Positions 7,521-16,989 of a stretch of DNA of 38,428 nucleotides are shown piece after piece. The DNA is from Pseudoalteromonas sp. BSi20652 (GTDB lineage: Bacteria; Pseudomonadota; Gammaproteobacteria; Enterobacterales; Alteromonadaceae). Position 1 is the first letter of the stretch, and every line of letters begins with the position of its first letter. A model generated the notes under the pieces. That model made no database searches and was not told where the DNA came from. It was given only the letters and a program-made list of their open reading frames with translations. The position numbers and the translations under genes are program-made. The DNA lies in assembly GCF_000239855.1 (NCBI RefSeq), contig NZ_BADT01000239.1:1-38428 (forward strand). The letters run 5' to 3'.

Positions 7521-7553
7521 AGCGTGGCATATTATTTTATTGCGTGCCACGCT
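7521..7553. terminator. Stem-loop between convergent genes
   Basis: Perfect 9-bp inverted repeat AGCGTGGCA (7521-7529) / TGCCACGCT (7545-7553) with a 15-nt loop, between the convergent barrel gene and the TIGR03899 gene. The right arm lies inside the last codons of the minus-strand gene. A T-run is lacking on both sides, so termination is plausible from position rather than proven. Confidence 0.5.
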
Positions 7554-8419
7554 AAATCAAACTCTCCCTCTAGCGCATTATTAATCAACTGCTTATAGAC
7601 CTTATTGACAGGGAACTTAATAAGTTTAGATAGCTCATCACCTGTTTGCGTAAATTTGTAATAGCTCAATACTAAATCACTGCTTTTTGCTTTTAACGTT
7701 ACTTTTTGCGATAAAAATGAAAGGGTAAGTTCTTGTCCCGCTTTAAGCACTGCAGATTCAATTTCTTTTCTATACAGTAAATTAAGATCCATGAGCGTTA
7801 AGATATCAGGAAAGCTAATCCCCGTTTTTCCTAAATTTAGAGATACTTTATTGCCTTTTCGTAGCAAATCAAACAAGGACGGTTTTTTGTAAAAGCCGAG
7901 TAATATAAAGTGGCTGTCGTCTTTTTCGTTATAGCCTGAGAGCGATACACATTTTTGTAAAGAATCAGCTTCTCGCTGTGTCATATGTTTTAACGTTTGA
8001 AGGCTTTTAATTGAAAACGTACCAGGATTGAGTGTTTCTCCTGTTAAAATTTTTGCCCATAAAATTTGCATTGACTCATTTGAAGTATCTTCGCACAGTG
8101 CAATAAAATGCTCTACCCAATCAACATCGGGTTGTTTACTACTTGCTACATCAGGGCAAAACCCCATGGCCATTGCTAAAATTGATTCTATATTTTGTTG
8201 TTGTTTAATAAGTAGTAAATCTTGGCGCTTTTGGGCGCGAGCTAAAACAGAGCTTTCACTGTTGATATGATAAAGCGGCTTAATTTGGCCTTTAATATTA
8301 TAGCTTTGCTCGTTAGTAGGCAGCACTCCATTATTACCTACTTTTGTAATAGGATAGCCAAGTAACGATTCAATAAGGTTCGCCAGATTAATTCTTGCTT
8401 GTGCTGTTTTTACTGTCAT
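7532..8419 (-). CDS. TIGR03899/DUF2806-like protein of unknown function
   Basis: 295 residues, soluble, without signal or membrane segments. The middle contains ESMQILWAKILTGETLNPGTFSIKSLQTLKHMTQREADSL, the motif I associate with the TIGR03899/DUF2806 uncharacterised family. The C-terminal part (FTQTGDELSKLI) resembles the end of these proteins. The function is unknown. Its N-terminal 32 bases overlap the 3' end of the SRPBCC gene upstream on the same strand in another frame. This suggests co-expression. Confidence 0.75.
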   Translation of the reverse strand: MTVKTAQARINLANLIESLLGYPITKVGNNGVLPTNEQSYNIKGQIKPLYHINSESSVLARAQKRQDLLLIKQQQNIESILAMAMGFCPDVASSKQPDVDWVEHFIALCEDTSNESMQILWAKILTGETLNPGTFSIKSLQTLKHMTQREADSLQKCVSLSGYNEKDDSHFILLGFYKKPSLFDLLRKGNKVSLNLGKTGISFPDILTLMDLNLLYRKEIESAVLKAGQELTLSFLSQKVTLKAKSSDLVLSYYKFTQTGDELSKLIKFPVNKVYKQLINNALEGEFDLAWHAIK

Positions 8420-8948
8420 GACTATGCATTATCCTTTGTGCATCATTAAGCTGTGCAATGGTTTGAATGTTATTCAAACCCAGAGAAACCGTATTGCTAA
8501 GCATATATTCGCTTAAGATTGCGGTGTAGCCAGATATTAAAGGAGCAGTAGTTTGTCCTTTAATGTTACATATTAACGTAACTATACCGTTTTGCTCGCT
8601 GAGGTTAAAAGTGCCTCTTACAATATGTTCAGTATTTAAAAGTATGTTGAAGTTGACTTTATTTTTACTTACCGAAGTAATGATCATTTCACCATACCCC
8701 CATTTTCCTTTCCAAGACTGATGAGCTCCTAGGCCAGAACTGGGTTCACCCAAAGTAAAACGTATGCTGGGGTCTACTTTTTCCCATGGAGACCATTTTT
8801 GCCATTGGCTAAAGTCGGTGATAAGCGGCTTTACTACTTCAAGATTGGCATTAATTTGTACTGTTTTACTCACATTATAATTTTGAGGAAGTATCAGCCC
8901 AACTAGCACGAGTACTAGCAGCGCTAGTAATACGCCTTTAATTAGCAT
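8388..8948 (-). CDS. SRPBCC (START-like) family protein, membrane-anchored
   Basis: 186 residues from the ATG at 8948. One hydrophobic N-terminal helix (LIKGVLLALLVLVLVGLILPQ) is followed by an SRPBCC/polyketide-cyclase-type domain: YNVSKTVQINANLEVVKPLITDFSQWQKWSPWEKVDP is the typical first strand and helix, and GKWGYGEMIITSV follows. The fold binds hydrophobic ligands; the ligand is unknown. The start is uncertain. An in-frame TTG at 9002 gives 204 residues, and a GTG at 8969 has a Shine-Dalgarno only 2 nt away. The ATG matches the usual family N-terminus but has a poor ribosome-binding site. Confidence 0.8.
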   Translation of the reverse strand: MLIKGVLLALLVLVLVGLILPQNYNVSKTVQINANLEVVKPLITDFSQWQKWSPWEKVDPSIRFTLGEPSSGLGAHQSWKGKWGYGEMIITSVSKNKVNFNILLNTEHIVRGTFNLSEQNGIVTLICNIKGQTTAPLISGYTAILSEYMLSNTVSLGLNNIQTIAQLNDAQRIMHSHDSKNSTSKN

Positions 8949-9078
8949 TTTTAATGGTTTAATAAGCACATCCTTTATTAATTTTAAGTTGAAATACAAC
9001 AACTTTTTATTAATCGACTATAATATGAATTGGATTATAAACCAAAAATAATTTACTAATTGCTACATTGGAGAGCGA

Positions 9079-11268
9079 ATGTCGTTAGATCAAAATAATT
9101 TTTTATTCTCAGAGCAAGGCCATGAGGACGAAGGTTTTATTGAGCAAACTAAGTTTTGGGACATATTAATTGTTGATGACGAACCTGAAGTTCATTCGGT
9201 GACAAAATTAGCTTTATCTGGCGTTGAATTTTTAGGTGCAGGCTTACGATTTCACGATGCCTACTCCGGTGCGCAAGCAATAGAAGTATTAGCTAAAAAT
9301 AAAAATATCGCGGTTATCTTTTTAGATGTTGTAATGGAAACTGACGATGCCGGTTTGCAGGTTGTAAAAAGGGTACGTGACGAATTAAATAACCAACATG
9401 TAAGAATTATTTTAAGAACAGGGCAAGCGGGTAATACGGCAGAAGAAAAAGTAATACGTGAATACGATATAAATGATTATAAAACAAAAACAGAGCTCAC
9501 CCGCGCTAAGTTAGTTGCTTCGCTCATAACTGCCATTCGCTCATATGATCAAGTTTGTCAACTTAAGTATCAAAGTGATGCTATGAACACGATTGTTTTA
9601 GCATCAAAGTCTATTTCAGGTCTTACAGATATAAAACGACTAAGCAAAGAAATTATTAAATACATGAGCATGCTTTTGGAGTGTCCGCCTAAAGGACTTG
9701 TGTGTAGTAAGTTAGATGGTGATGACTTTATTCAAGTACTTGGTGGCTGCGAGCATTACGAAGGCTATTATGGTGAAAAATTAATTAATGTTGATAGCAA
9801 TGTATTTAAACAAGTAGAGATATGCTTTGATTTTTTAAAGCATCAACATACGGATACCAATGTAACATTTGTTTTAAAAAACAAGCATCGCAAAGCGGCT
9901 TTATATATTGAGTGCGATCATACACCAACAGTGACTCAGCTCCAATTTGCTGAGATATTTTTAACGAATGTAAGTGTGGCGCTTGATAATATAAGGCTCT
10001 TTGTAAAGTTGAGAGATGCTGCTTACAAAGATGTATTAACTGGTATTTCAAACCGCACAAATTTTATTGAAGAAGTTGTACGTTATCAAAAGCCCCATGT
10101 AAATAATTACATATTTGTATTAATTGATGTTGTTAATTTTGCAGATATTAATAATGGTTTAGGTCAAGATACGGGTAATAAAATATTAATTGGTATTTCT
10201 CAAAGGCTAAGAAAAAATTTCCCCAAGGCTAAAATATTATCACGTATTGGTGCAGATGTTTTTGGTTTCATTATTCGTCGTAACGAGTTTGATTTAAAAG
10301 AATTAAATAATCAATTAAGTATACCATTTCGTGCAGAAGAACATGTGCTGCCGGTAGATTTCAGAATTGGCTTGTGTGAACAACAAGACTTTCAAAGTAG
10401 CGGTATTGATACACTTAAAGTCGCTTATATTGCGCTTAATCAAGCTAAAAAAATAAAGCACAAAGAAGGTGTTTATTACAATATTGAGATGCAAGATAAA
10501 ATGGCTTGGCGTTTAGGAATTATTAGACAATTGCGTCATGATTTTGCTCGAAATAAGTTAGAGGTCTGGTATCAACCTCAACTTATGTTCGATGACTTAT
10601 CGTTAATTGGGTGCGAAGCGTTATTACGCTGGCCAACAGGTGATGGCGTATACATATCTCCGGCGGTATTTGTACCGCTTGCAGAAGATGCAGGACTTAT
10701 TGTGGATATAGGGCAATGGGTATTAGAACAAGCTTGCCAGCAGCAAAAGCGTTTAGAAAACATGGGCACAGAAATTTGCATTGCAGTTAATGTGTCTGTT
10801 CCACAATTTAAAGTAAAAGGCTATGCACAAACGGTTAAAAACACACTATTGAAGTATGGTGTTAAGCCAAAAAATATAGAACTGGAAGTAACCGAGAGCG
10901 TAGTTATGGATGAGTTAGAAACGGTTATCAATACGCTCAGAGAGTTGAAAGAACTCGGAATTGAAGTTGCTATTGATGACTTTGGTACTGGTTTTTCATC
11001 GCTAAGTTATATTCAAAGTTTACCACTGGATAGATTAAAGATAGACCGTGCATTTATAAAGGGTTTACCAAACGATGATACCGGTGCTATTGCTGCATTG
11101 GTTATATCTCTTGGTGCAAAGTTGGGTTTAAAAACAATTGCTGAAGGGGTAGAAACACAGGAGCAAGCCACATTTTTGAAAAATTTAGGATGTGATGAAG
11201 TGCAAGGATTTATGTATGGTAAACCGATGCCTGAGAATGAATTAATAGAGTTTATAAATAAACGCTAA
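9079..11268 (+). CDS. Response regulator with sensor-like, degenerate GGDEF and EAL domains (c-di-GMP phosphodiesterase)
   Basis: 729 residues with GGAG 5 nt before the ATG. Domains in order: a receiver domain (about 28-160) with acidic pair Asp33-Asp34 and phospho-acceptor Asp83 in IFLDVVM; a DUF3369-like domain (about 165-310) typical of RR-DUF3369-output proteins; a GGDEF domain (about 317-470) whose signature has decayed to RIGADVF (about 389), so it is probably not a cyclase; and an EAL domain (about 490-725) with CEALLRW (Glu513), DDFGTGFSSL (about 633) and AEGVET intact. It therefore most likely hydrolyses c-di-GMP on phosphorylation. No cognate kinase is adjacent. It is monocistronic. 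Confidence 0.93.
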   Translation: MSLDQNNFLFSEQGHEDEGFIEQTKFWDILIVDDEPEVHSVTKLALSGVEFLGAGLRFHDAYSGAQAIEVLAKNKNIAVIFLDVVMETDDAGLQVVKRVRDELNNQHVRIILRTGQAGNTAEEKVIREYDINDYKTKTELTRAKLVASLITAIRSYDQVCQLKYQSDAMNTIVLASKSISGLTDIKRLSKEIIKYMSMLLECPPKGLVCSKLDGDDFIQVLGGCEHYEGYYGEKLINVDSNVFKQVEICFDFLKHQHTDTNVTFVLKNKHRKAALYIECDHTPTVTQLQFAEIFLTNVSVALDNIRLFVKLRDAAYKDVLTGISNRTNFIEEVVRYQKPHVNNYIFVLIDVVNFADINNGLGQDTGNKILIGISQRLRKNFPKAKILSRIGADVFGFIIRRNEFDLKELNNQLSIPFRAEEHVLPVDFRIGLCEQQDFQSSGIDTLKVAYIALNQAKKIKHKEGVYYNIEMQDKMAWRLGIIRQLRHDFARNKLEVWYQPQLMFDDLSLIGCEALLRWPTGDGVYISPAVFVPLAEDAGLIVDIGQWVLEQACQQQKRLENMGTEICIAVNVSVPQFKVKGYAQTVKNTLLKYGVKPKNIELEVTESVVMDELETVINTLRELKELGIEVAIDDFGTGFSSLSYIQSLPLDRLKIDRAFIKGLPNDDTGAIAALVISLGAKLGLKTIAEGVETQEQATFLKNLGCDEVQGFMYGKPMPENELIEFINKR

Positions 11269-11361
11269 AAAGATTAACCTATTATTTAAGCTAATGAGCG
11301 ATTTATAATTTAAGGCGCGATATGCTTCGACTGATTTGTATATATAAACACTTTAGTAGGG

Positions 11362-11367
11362 TATAAT
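11362..11367 (+). promoter_or_regulatory. -10 element of the ygiQ promoter
   Basis: Consensus TATAAT 31 bp before the ygiQ start, giving a leader of only about 25 nt. The -35 is weak: TTGTAT (11336-11341) is 20 bp away. No Shine-Dalgarno is visible in the short leader. Confidence 0.45.
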
Positions 11368-11398
11368 TCGCGCCTTTTGTTATTATACGGCCACAATT

Positions 11399-13576
11399 AT
11401 GAGCACACTCAAAGCTAAGCGCGCCTTATTTTCATACCCTAAATACTGGGCTGAATGTTATGGCACCGCGCCATTTTTACCAACTACACGTGAAGAGATG
11501 GATGCACTTGGCTGGGATAGCTGCGACATAATAATAATTAGTGGCGACGCGTATGTTGATCATCCTAGTTTTGGTATGGCGGTAATTGGCCGTGTACTTG
11601 AGGCGCAAGGTTTTAGAGTCGGTATTATTGCCCAACCAGCTTGGGATTCTAAAGATGCATTTATGGAACTCGGTAGACCCAATTTATTTTTTGGCGTTAC
11701 TGCTGGTAACATGGATTCGATGATTAACCGCTATACAGCCGAAAAGCGTATGCGTCATGATGATGCTTATACACCTAATAATGTAGGTGGAAAACGCCCT
11801 GACCGCGCTGTAATGATTTACTCTCAAAAATGCCGCGAAGCCTACAAAGGTATACCAATCGTTATTGGTGGAATTGAAGCCAGTCTTCGTCGTATTGCAC
11901 ATTATGATTATTGGCAAGAAAAAGTACGTCGTAGTATTTTGTTTGATGCAAAAGCCGATATTTTAATTTACGGTAACGCTGAGCGCCCGTTAGTTGAAGT
12001 TGCACATCGAATTGCTGCGGGTGAAACGATGGACACCATTCAAGATATCCGTGGTACGGCTGTTATTCGTAAAGAGCCTTTACCAGGTTGGCGTGGGAGC
12101 GACTCTACCGCTATAGATAAAATTGGTAAAATTGATCCAATTCCAAATCCATATGGTGCTGATGATGTAGGTTGTAGTAAATCTGAATTTAAACAAGCGG
12201 GTATTGATTTAAAAGCAGAAGCGGCAAAACCAATTACGGTTCAGCCTGCGCGCCCTAAGCCGTGGGAAAAAACCTATGTTAAATTACCTGCCTATGAGCA
12301 AGTAAGTGTTAACAAACCTTTATATGCTCACGCTTCACGTATTTTACATCAAGAAACAAACCCTGGTTGTGCAAGAGCGCTTTTCCAGCGACACGGCGAT
12401 CGCTCTATTTGGGTAAACCCGCCAGCATATCCATTAGAAACTCATGAAATGGATGCTGTATTTGGTTTACCGTATCAGCGTATTCCACACCCAAGTTATG
12501 GCGATGCTAAAATTCCTGCTTACGACATGATAAAAACGTCAGTTAATATTATGCGTGGTTGTTTTGGTGGTTGTTCGTTTTGCTCAATTACGGAGCATGA
12601 AGGGCGTATTATTCAAAGTCGTTCGCAAGAATCAATTATTGAAGAAATTGAACAGATTAGAGATAAAGTACCCGGTTTTACCGGTGTTATTTCTGATTTA
12701 GGTGGCCCAACGGCGAATATGTATAAACTGCGTTGTACTAGCAAAAAGGCAGAAAGTACCTGTAGACGTTTATCATGTGTGTACCCTGAAATTTGTAAGC
12801 ACATGGATACAGATCATACGCCAACAATTGACCTATACAAGAAGGCACGTGAAGTTAAGGGTATTAAAAAGGTATTGATTGCTTCTGGTGTTCGTTACGA
12901 CTTAGCTGTACGCGACCCGCGTTACGTTAAAGAATTAGTAACGCATCATGTAGGTGGCTACTTAAAAATAGCGCCAGAGCATACAGAGGATGGCCCATTA
13001 TCAAAAATGATGAAGCCAGGTATGGGGGCGTACGATCAATTTAAAGAGTTATTTGATAAGTACTCTAAAGAAGCCGGTAAAAAGCAGTATTTAATTCCTT
13101 ATTTTATTTCAGCTCATCCAGGGACAAAAGATGAAGACATGGTAAACATGGCTTTATGGCTTAAATCAAATGACTTTAAGCTTGATCAGGTACAAAATTT
13201 TTACCCTTCACCCATGGCTAATGCGACGACTATTTACCACACAGAAATGAACTCTTTACGTAATATAAAAAACAATACAGAAGTTGTTCCAGTACCTAAA
13301 GGTGCTCGCCAACGTAGATTACATAAAGCTATTTTACGCTACCATGATGCAGCGGGTTGGCCGATGATACGTGAAGCACTGCGTAAAATGGGTAAAGCTA
13401 ATTTAATTGGTAAAGGGCCTAACTGTTTAGTGCCTGAAGAAGGGCGTGACGAAAAAGCAGGTAAAGGTGGCAGTAAAGGCGGACGTCCTGCACTAACGCG
13501 ACATACCGGTTTTAGCCAATTTAAAAAGGCAAACACTAAACCAAAAGTAGGCGGTAATCGTCAAAGTACACGTTAG
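11399..13576 (+). CDS. ygiQ: YgiQ family radical SAM protein
   Basis: 725 residues. The N-terminal third resembles the YgiQ N domain ([31 protein letters not shown], then [16 protein letters not shown]). A radical-SAM core follows with the cluster motif [12 protein letters not shown], in which Cys388, Cys392 and Cys395 form CxxxCxxC for a [4Fe-4S] cluster and SAM. A Cys-rich stretch ([21 protein letters not shown]) could hold a second cluster. The C-terminus is basic and Gly-rich ([12 protein letters not shown]). The substrate is unknown. It lacks a visible Shine-Dalgarno but has a consensus -10 just upstream. Confidence 0.93.
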   Translation: MSTLKAKRALFSYPKYWAECYGTAPFLPTTREEMDALGWDSCDIIIISGDAYVDHPSFGMAVIGRVLEAQGFRVGIIAQPAWDSKDAFMELGRPNLFFGVTAGNMDSMINRYTAEKRMRHDDAYTPNNVGGKRPDRAVMIYSQKCREAYKGIPIVIGGIEASLRRIAHYDYWQEKVRRSILFDAKADILIYGNAERPLVEVAHRIAAGETMDTIQDIRGTAVIRKEPLPGWRGSDSTAIDKIGKIDPIPNPYGADDVGCSKSEFKQAGIDLKAEAAKPITVQPARPKPWEKTYVKLPAYEQVSVNKPLYAHASRILHQETNPGCARALFQRHGDRSIWVNPPAYPLETHEMDAVFGLPYQRIPHPSYGDAKIPAYDMIKTSVNIMRGCFGGCSFCSITEHEGRIIQSRSQESIIEEIEQIRDKVPGFTGVISDLGGPTANMYKLRCTSKKAESTCRRLSCVYPEICKHMDTDHTPTIDLYKKAREVKGIKKVLIASGVRYDLAVRDPRYVKELVTHHVGGYLKIAPEHTEDGPLSKMMKPGMGAYDQFKELFDKYSKEAGKKQYLIPYFISAHPGTKDEDMVNMALWLKSNDFKLDQVQNFYPSPMANATTIYHTEMNSLRNIKNNTEVVPVPKGARQRRLHKAILRYHDAAGWPMIREALRKMGKANLIGKGPNCLVPEEGRDEKAGKGGSKGGRPALTRHTGFSQFKKANTKPKVGGNRQSTR

Positions 13577-13656
13577 TGATATATTTTACTCATTAAGCTA
13601 GTAGAGCCATTTAATTAATATACGGGCTTTGTAAGCTCCTAAACTAAGTAAAACTG

Positions 13657-13692
13657 ACTTTTATTGGCTATATTAATGTAGCCAATAAAAGT
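13657..13692. terminator. Long perfect stem-loop between convergent ygiQ and the thioredoxin-like gene
   Basis: 14-bp perfect inverted repeat ACTTTTATTGGCTA (13657-13670) / TAGCCAATAAAAGT (13679-13692) with an 8-nt loop. Its position between two convergent genes suggests a bidirectional terminator. Only a short T-run (CAGTTTTAC) follows on the minus strand. Confidence 0.6.
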
Positions 13693-13732
13693 GCACCTTA
13701 ATAAATAATTATTTAATATTTTAGTTAGCCGT

Positions 13733-14283
13733 TTAAAACGTTGATGATAACCATAAACGTAATTTAAGTGACCATAACGGTTGAATACCTGTTAGTCCTT
13801 GCGTCATTTTATTATCTTTTAAGATTATATAAGATGGCGTGACTTGCCCTTGCCAATCGGCAAATATCTCACCGTGTTGATCGTTTACAGTGGTAAAACT
13901 GTAGCCATGATCATTTAGGTAATCATGTAGTTCTTGATCAGCACCTGATTTTATTGCGATGCTCACGACAGGGTAGTTATTCTCGTTTGAGAGTTCGTTT
14001 ATGGCAGGGGAGGTAATACTACAAATAGGGCACCAAGTTCCCCAAAAATAGACAAGTATGGGTTTACCTTGGCTCATTGCTGCTAAATCAATGTTTTTCC
14101 CTTTGTAATCGATTAATTGTAATTGAGGATTTGCTGGCATGACAGGTTGTCGCCACCAATTGACTGCAGTATAAATGACGAAAAATATAGAGCCGTATAT
14201 CAATACACTTTTTAATATTGATAATCCTTTTTGTTTTAGCGTTTTTTAGGTGTCTCTTTTTTATTTTTGGTATCCGTTGTCAT
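13733..14283 (-). CDS. Thioredoxin-fold thiol:disulfide oxidoreductase (ScsD/TlpA-like), frameshifted in this sequence
   Basis: Membrane-anchored periplasmic redox protein. The active site is WCPIC within VYFWGTWCPICSITSPAINEL, and a cis-Pro occurs in QVTPSYIIL. The TM anchor is LKSVLIYGSIFFVIYTAV. The true start is most likely the ATG at 14283 (TTDTKNKKETPKK...). That frame stops at 14236-14238, and the remaining protein lies in another frame. Adding one base to the T6 run at 14242-14247 joins them into 183 residues with the TM anchor restored. Without correction only a TTG-initiated 156-residue form from 14203 is readable. It lies 40 bp after mgtE. Substrate specificity is unknown. Confidence 0.8.
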
Positions 14284-14323
14284 AGTTGCAGCTCTACCTT
14301 AGTTATTTGCAAAATTTTCTAAT

Positions 14324-15682
14324 TTATACCAGCAACCAGGTAGCAGTACCTAAAAAGGCGAATATACCCACAATATCAGTAATTGTAGTAAGGACCACAC
14401 TGCCTGCAAGTGCGGGATCGATATTCATTTTTTTAAGAATAATAGGAATGCTTGCACCAGCAACACCAGCCACCACTAAGTTCATAAACATAGCGAAGGC
14501 GAGTACGCCACCAAGCATAAAGTCCCATTGCCATAGGGCAATAACACCCGCAATCAAAAGTGACCACAAAACCCCATTTAGCGCTCCAATGGCGAGCTCT
14601 TTCATCATTAAAAAGCGTTGGTTAGTTTGGTTAATATGACCTACTGCTATACCACGAATAACAAGCGTTAATGATTGACTACCTGCAACACCGCCCATCG
14701 AAGGCACTATGCCGTTAAGTACAGCTAAAATAGGTAAAACATCTAAAGTGCCTTCAAAAAAGCTAGCTACAAAAGCCGCAGCAAGGGCTGTTAACAAGTT
14801 AACACCTAACCAGACTGAGCGTTTTTTAGAGCTTTTTAGTACTGGCGCAAAGGTATCTTCTTCATCATCGAGACCAGCTAAGCCTAACAAACTATGCTCG
14901 GCATCTTCTCTGATTACGTCAACGATGTCATCGATAGTGACACGGCCAAGTAGTTGATCGTTGTCATCTACTACGGGAGCTGATATCCAGTTATGGCGTT
15001 CAAATAATTGCGCGACTTCACTTTCATCCATAGAGATTGGGATAGACTCACAATCTTCATCCATTAAATCGCGAACAATTTTTTCTGGCGAGTTAGTTAA
15101 TAATGTACTTAGCGATAAAGCGCCTATAAAGCAGTTATGCTTATCAACAACGTACAAGTCATCAGTACCTTCTGGTAACTCGCTGCGTAGTCTAATATAT
15201 CTAAGTACAACATCGAGCGTAACGTCAGGGCGAATGGTCACCGTATCGGTGTTCATTAGCGCGCCAGCTGAACGCTCTTGATACGAAAGTGCTTGTGTTG
15301 CACGTTCACGGTCTTGAATATCCATCGCGCTAACAACGTCTTTATAAACGGTGTCTGGCAGACTACGTAATACTTCACCTAAGTCATCGTGGCCCATATC
15401 TTCGGTTGCGGCTGCAATGTGCTTAGGTTCCATTTGGGCAATAATGCCTAAACGAACATCTTCTGATAGCTCTTCAAGAACATCACCTTGCACATCAGGA
15501 TCGACCAATTGCCAAAGGAGTCGGCGAATTTTATGCGGTGATGATTCTAATAATAATGCGGTATCACAAGGAGCTGTTTTTGCAAGCATGCGCCTAACTT
15601 GAACAAATTGACCACTATTGAGTGACTTAGTCACCTGTTTTAATTGTTGTAGTGGATAGTCTTGTTCAAAAGCTTCGGGCAT
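14324..15682 (-). CDS. mgtE: Magnesium transporter MgtE
   Basis: 452 residues, full family length, with AAGGA 8 nt before the ATG. Order: an N-terminal superhelical domain (LKQVTKSLNSGQF to about residue 125); two CBS domains (about 130-255), with MNTDTVTIRPDVTL and APVVDDNDQLLGRVTIDDIVDVI; a plug helix; and five TM helices, including the conserved selectivity region NGIVPSMGGVAGSQSLTLVIRG and a later VVLTTITDIVGIFAFLG. MgtE is a Mg2+-gated channel in the inner membrane; the cytosolic domains sense Mg2+ and close the pore. The thioredoxin-like gene follows in the same direction. Confidence 0.95.
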   Translation of the reverse strand: MPEAFEQDYPLQQLKQVTKSLNSGQFVQVRRMLAKTAPCDTALLLESSPHKIRRLLWQLVDPDVQGDVLEELSEDVRLGIIAQMEPKHIAAATEDMGHDDLGEVLRSLPDTVYKDVVSAMDIQDRERATQALSYQERSAGALMNTDTVTIRPDVTLDVVLRYIRLRSELPEGTDDLYVVDKHNCFIGALSLSTLLTNSPEKIVRDLMDEDCESIPISMDESEVAQLFERHNWISAPVVDDNDQLLGRVTIDDIVDVIREDAEHSLLGLAGLDDEEDTFAPVLKSSKKRSVWLGVNLLTALAAAFVASFFEGTLDVLPILAVLNGIVPSMGGVAGSQSLTLVIRGIAVGHINQTNQRFLMMKELAIGALNGVLWSLLIAGVIALWQWDFMLGGVLAFAMFMNLVVAGVAGASIPIILKKMNIDPALAGSVVLTTITDIVGIFAFLGTATWLLV

Positions 15683-15811
15683 TGGTGTCCTTTATAAATT
15701 TTTATATTACTTTATGCATAGAGGTGAGTTAACTGGCGTTACTAACCGTATTTATTTTATATATTTGTTTTAATTGGGGCATTAGTAATGCGAGCATTAT
15801 TTTATAACTGT

Positions 15812-16083
15812 TTATTCTTGCTCATTAAAACGTTGTGCTATTAATTCTCCAACCGCGTGTAAAGCTTGCTCAGAGTCGGGGCCTCTGCATACAACTTTAA
15901 CTTCTTTGCCTTGGCTACTTTCAAGTAGCATTAGTGCAAGTACGCTATCGCCTGCGGCCTCTTTGTCATCTTGAAATAATGTAATTGTCGCATCAAACTG
16001 CACTGCCAATTGGGCAAGCACGGTGGCTGCTCTGGCGTGCAATCCTAATTTGTTTTTATTAAAAAAGTGTCTTCACAATGCAT
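15812..16083 (-). CDS. ptsO: Phosphocarrier protein NPr (nitrogen PTS), frameshifted in this sequence
   Basis: HPr-family phosphocarrier of the PTS-Ntr chain (PtsP to NPr to PtsN). The phosphorylated His lies in KLGLHARAATVLAQLA (His16 after correction). The C-terminal SSQGKEVKVVCRGPDSEQALHAVGELI is typical. The readable frame only reaches the TTG codon before HARAA. The ATG at 16083 (HCEDTFLIK...) runs into a stop, and one extra base in the T5 run at 16053-16057 joins both parts into 90 residues, the normal NPr length. It is last in the rpoN-hpf-ptsN-rapZ-ptsO operon, 42 bp after rapZ. Confidence 0.88.
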
Positions 16084-16125
16084 AACTTACTCTACCTAAG
16101 CTGAACAGGTGATTATTCAGCTATA

Positions 16126-16971
16126 TTATTTTTCTTGTTCGCGATGGCGAATTTTTACATTGGGATGTGTCATTGCAAAACTTTCACCGATAGTTTGCGC
16201 TAAATATACAGAGCGATGTTGTCCGCCTGTACACCCAATAGCAATGGTTAAATAACTGCGGTTATTTCGTTCTAAGTGCGGTAACCACGTTTGTACGAAT
16301 GTTTGAATTTGCCATGTGAACTTTTGCACAATGCTGTGATTGGCCAAATAATCTTTAACGGGTTGATCTAACCCATTTAAAGGTTTTAATTCAGGTTCCC
16401 AATGTGGATTTGGTAAAAAGCGTGCATCAAATACATAATCTGCTTCTTTTGGTATGCCGTGTTTAAAACCAAACGATTCAAACGTGACAATCAGTTGCTT
16501 ATCTTTTTTACCTAAAATCTTTTCACGAATAGATTCAGCAAGTTGATGAACGCTTAAATCAGTTGTGTCTATCATAAAATCGGCGCGGGTGATTAATACA
16601 TCAAGTAATTCTTTTTCTTTTTTGATGGCTAAATCAAGAGGCAACGAGTCAATTGATAATGGATGTAATCTACGAGTTTCAGAAAAGCGTTTGATCAATG
16701 TTTGATCGTCGCTATCTAAATAAAATAGCGTAGGGTTTGCGAAGCCTGGTAAATATTCAAGAATATCGTTAAATTCATCTTGTTGTTTAGGGATGTTGCG
16801 CACATCTATGCTAACAGCAATTTTATCGTAGCTATCAGACACACTGCGAACTAATGAAGGAAGCAAGTTAACTGGAATATTATCTACGCAATAATAGCCT
16901 AAATCTTCTACTACGCGCAAAGCAACCGACTTTCCAGAACCAGAACGGCCGCTTATGATAATTAGCTCCAT
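16126..16971 (-). CDS. rapZ: RNase adapter protein RapZ
   Basis: 281 residues, the normal length. The N-terminal P-loop is GRSGSGKS (residues 8-15). Other hallmarks are YYCVDNIPVNLLP, the FESFGFKHGIPKEADYVFDARFLPNPHW block and the C-terminal CTGGQHRSVYLAQ. In enterobacteria RapZ binds glucosamine-6-phosphate and guides the sRNA GlmZ to RNase E, controlling GlmS. Whether a GlmZ/GlmY pair exists in this organism cannot be seen here. It starts 18 bp after ptsN and belongs to the rpoN operon. Confidence 0.95.
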   Translation of the reverse strand: MELIIISGRSGSGKSVALRVVEDLGYYCVDNIPVNLLPSLVRSVSDSYDKIAVSIDVRNIPKQQDEFNDILEYLPGFANPTLFYLDSDDQTLIKRFSETRRLHPLSIDSLPLDLAIKKEKELLDVLITRADFMIDTTDLSVHQLAESIREKILGKKDKQLIVTFESFGFKHGIPKEADYVFDARFLPNPHWEPELKPLNGLDQPVKDYLANHSIVQKFTWQIQTFVQTWLPHLERNNRSYLTIAIGCTGGQHRSVYLAQTIGESFAMTHPNVKIRHREQEK

Positions 16972-16989
16972 TTAACATCCTTTATAAAA

